A stretch of 6,455 bases of DNA, taken from contig JAGWKJ010000142.1 in assembly GCA_028865375.1 (NCBI GenBank), positions 1 to 6,455 on the forward strand, given 5' to 3'. Source of the stretch: Hyphomicrobiales bacterium (GTDB lineage: Bacteria; Pseudomonadota; Alphaproteobacteria; Rhizobiales; Beijerinckiaceae). Below the pieces are notes generated by a model, which was not told the DNA's origin, made no database searches, and saw only the letters and a program-made list of their open reading frames with translations. The translations under genes and the position numbers were made by a program. Each line of letters opens with the position of its first letter. The stretch's first letter is position 1. Positions 5,456 to 6,455 of the stretch are shown here, piece after piece.

Positions 5456-6455
5456 GGCGCGCGCTGGCCGGTCTCGCGCTCGGCGCCGCGATCGCGCTCG
5501 GCGCGCCGGCCCGCGCCGCCGCGCCGTCGGTGCGGGTCGACGCGTGGATCGCCTGGCGCGACGCCTTCGTGAAGGACGACGGCCGGCTGGTCGACGTCGA
5601 CAACGGCGGGGTCAGCCACAGCGAAGGGCAGGGTTACGCGCTCCTGCTCGCCGCCTTCGCCAGCGACGGCGATTCGTTCGCCAGGATCTGGGCGTGGACG
5701 AAGTCGAACCTGATGGTGCGCGCCGACGGGCTCGCCGCCTGGCGCTGGCGCGAGGCCGACGCGCCCCACGTCAAGGACATGAACGACGCCACCGACGGCG
5801 ATCTCCTGATCGCGTGGGGCCTCGCGGAAGGCGCGCGGCGGTTCGACCGGCCGCAGTACCGCGCCGCCTCGCGCAAGATCGCGCGCGCGATCCTCGCGCA
5901 CGCGACCTTCGAGAGCCCGCTCGGCCTGATGCTGAAGCCCGGAATCGCCGGCTTCGGCCCGAAGGACTCCAAGGACGGCCCCGTCGTCAATCCATCCTAT
6001 TTCGTGTTCCCGGCCTTCGACGCGCTCTCGCGCGTCGCGCCGAGCCCCGCTTGGGCGAAGCTGCGCGAAGGCGGCCTCGCGCTCCTCGCCGCGGCGCGCT
6101 TCGGCAAGGCGGGCCTGCCCACCGACTGGGTGAGCTTGAAGGCCGCGGCGCCGGCGCCGGCGGCCAAATGGCCGTCGGCGTTCTCGTATGACGCGATCCG
6201 CGTGCCCCTCTATCTCGCGTGGGACGGAAAGGCGCCGAAGGCGGCGTTGGCGCCGTATCTCGGCGCGTTCGCGGACGGCGCGCCCTCGATCGTCGACGTT
6301 TCGGGCGCCAAGCCCGACGCGTCGTTCGCGGACGCCGGCTATCGCGCCGTCGCCGCGACGGCGCTGTGCGCCGCCGACGGCGCGAAGATCCCCGCCGACC
6401 TGAGAAGCGTCGCCGACAAGCGCTATTTTCCCGCCACGCTGCACATGATGAGCCT
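5452..6455 (+). CDS. bcsZ: Cellulose-operon endoglucanase BcsZ (glycoside hydrolase family 8), 3' end cut by the window
   Basis: Periplasmic endo-beta-1,4-glucanase encoded in many cellulose operons (CelC in rhizobia). It hydrolyses amorphous glucan and affects the quality and amount of exported cellulose. The window shows 334 codons; E. coli BcsZ has 368 residues, so only a short C-terminal piece should be missing. A signal peptide spans about 1-23 (MRRALAGLALG to ARA/A). Family 8 landmarks are SHSEGQGYALLLA at 55-67, with E58 the likely general acid (E55 in E. coli), FARIWAWTKSNL at 76-87, WRWRE at 97-101, NDATDGDLLIAW at 111-122 with the conserved aspartates near the catalytic subsite, GPVVNPSYFVFPAF at 176-189, and FSYDAIRVPLYLAW at 244-257 with D247 matching the E. 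coli base D243. All checked catalytic positions are intact. The GTG start overlaps the bcsB stop (GTGA), and GGGG seven bases upstream may help as a ribosome site. Confidence 0.94.
   Translation, partial: MRRALAGLALGAAIALGAPARAAAPSVRVDAWIAWRDAFVKDDGRLVDVDNGGVSHSEGQGYALLLAAFASDGDSFARIWAWTKSNLMVRADGLAAWRWREADAPHVKDMNDATDGDLLIAWGLAEGARRFDRPQYRAASRKIARAILAHATFESPLGLMLKPGIAGFGPKDSKDGPVVNPSYFVFPAFDALSRVAPSPAWAKLREGGLALLAAARFGKAGLPTDWVSLKAAAPAPAAKWPSAFSYDAIRVPLYLAWDGKAPKAALAPYLGAFADGAPSIVDVSGAKPDASFADAGYRAVAATALCAADGAKIPADLRSVADKRYFPATLHMMS
5453..5463 (+). repeat. 11-bp junction repeat TGAGGCGCGCG, copy 2 (bcsB/bcsZ overlap)
   Basis: Second copy of the 11-bp sequence at 3195-3205, again containing the upstream gene's stop and the downstream gene's first codons. 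The base before it is G here (GTG start) and A in copy 1 (ATG start). Confidence 0.5.

Noticed and set aside
5437..6444. A long antisense open frame opposite bcsZ.
   Set aside because: bcsZ carries all family 8 motifs in the plus frame; the antisense product is compositional noise.

Overview
This window holds the start of a bacterial cellulose synthesis operon, bcsA-bcsB-bcsZ (called celA-celB-celC in rhizobia), on the plus strand. A divergently transcribed sugar epimerase/isomerase gene, cut by the left edge, lies upstream. The DNA is very GC-rich, with strong G/C preference at third codon positions and alanine/arginine-rich proteins. The compact bcsA-bcsB-bcsZ order, the close resemblance of BcsA to the Rhodobacter sphaeroides enzyme, and a CtrA-like TTAACCAT motif upstream together suggest an alphaproteobacterium, probably of the Hyphomicrobiales/Rhizobiales. 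The taxonomic placement is inference.

Layout: (1) 1-695, minus strand: the N-terminal 231 residues of an AGE-family (N-acylglucosamine 2-epimerase/isomerase-like) protein. (2) 696-905: a 210-bp divergent intergenic region that is less GC-rich than its surroundings. It holds the epimerase ribosome binding site, a 12-bp perfect palindrome, a GGTTAACCAT element and a small hairpin just before bcsA. (3) 906-3197: bcsA, the processive inner-membrane cellulose synthase with a C-terminal PilZ (cyclic-di-GMP) domain, probably starting at TTG. (4) 3194-5455: bcsB, the periplasmic membrane-anchored partner. (5) 5452 to beyond 6455: bcsZ, a secreted glycoside hydrolase family 8 endoglucanase missing only its last few dozen residues.

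The three bcs genes overlap by 4 bp at each junction (ATGA, then GTGA), so they are very likely co-transcribed and translationally coupled. BcsA would polymerise UDP-glucose into beta-1,4-glucan and extrude it when c-di-GMP occupies its PilZ domain. BcsB would receive the chain in the periplasm, and BcsZ would trim or untangle misformed glucan. All catalytic and c-di-GMP-binding motifs checked in BcsA and BcsZ are intact, so the operon looks functional.

I found no mobile element, RNA gene, CRISPR array or clearly new system. The points of most interest are the regulatory layout of the divergent intergenic region, the non-ATG start of bcsA, the repeated sequence at the two gene junctions, and the variant signature motif in the neighbouring epimerase.
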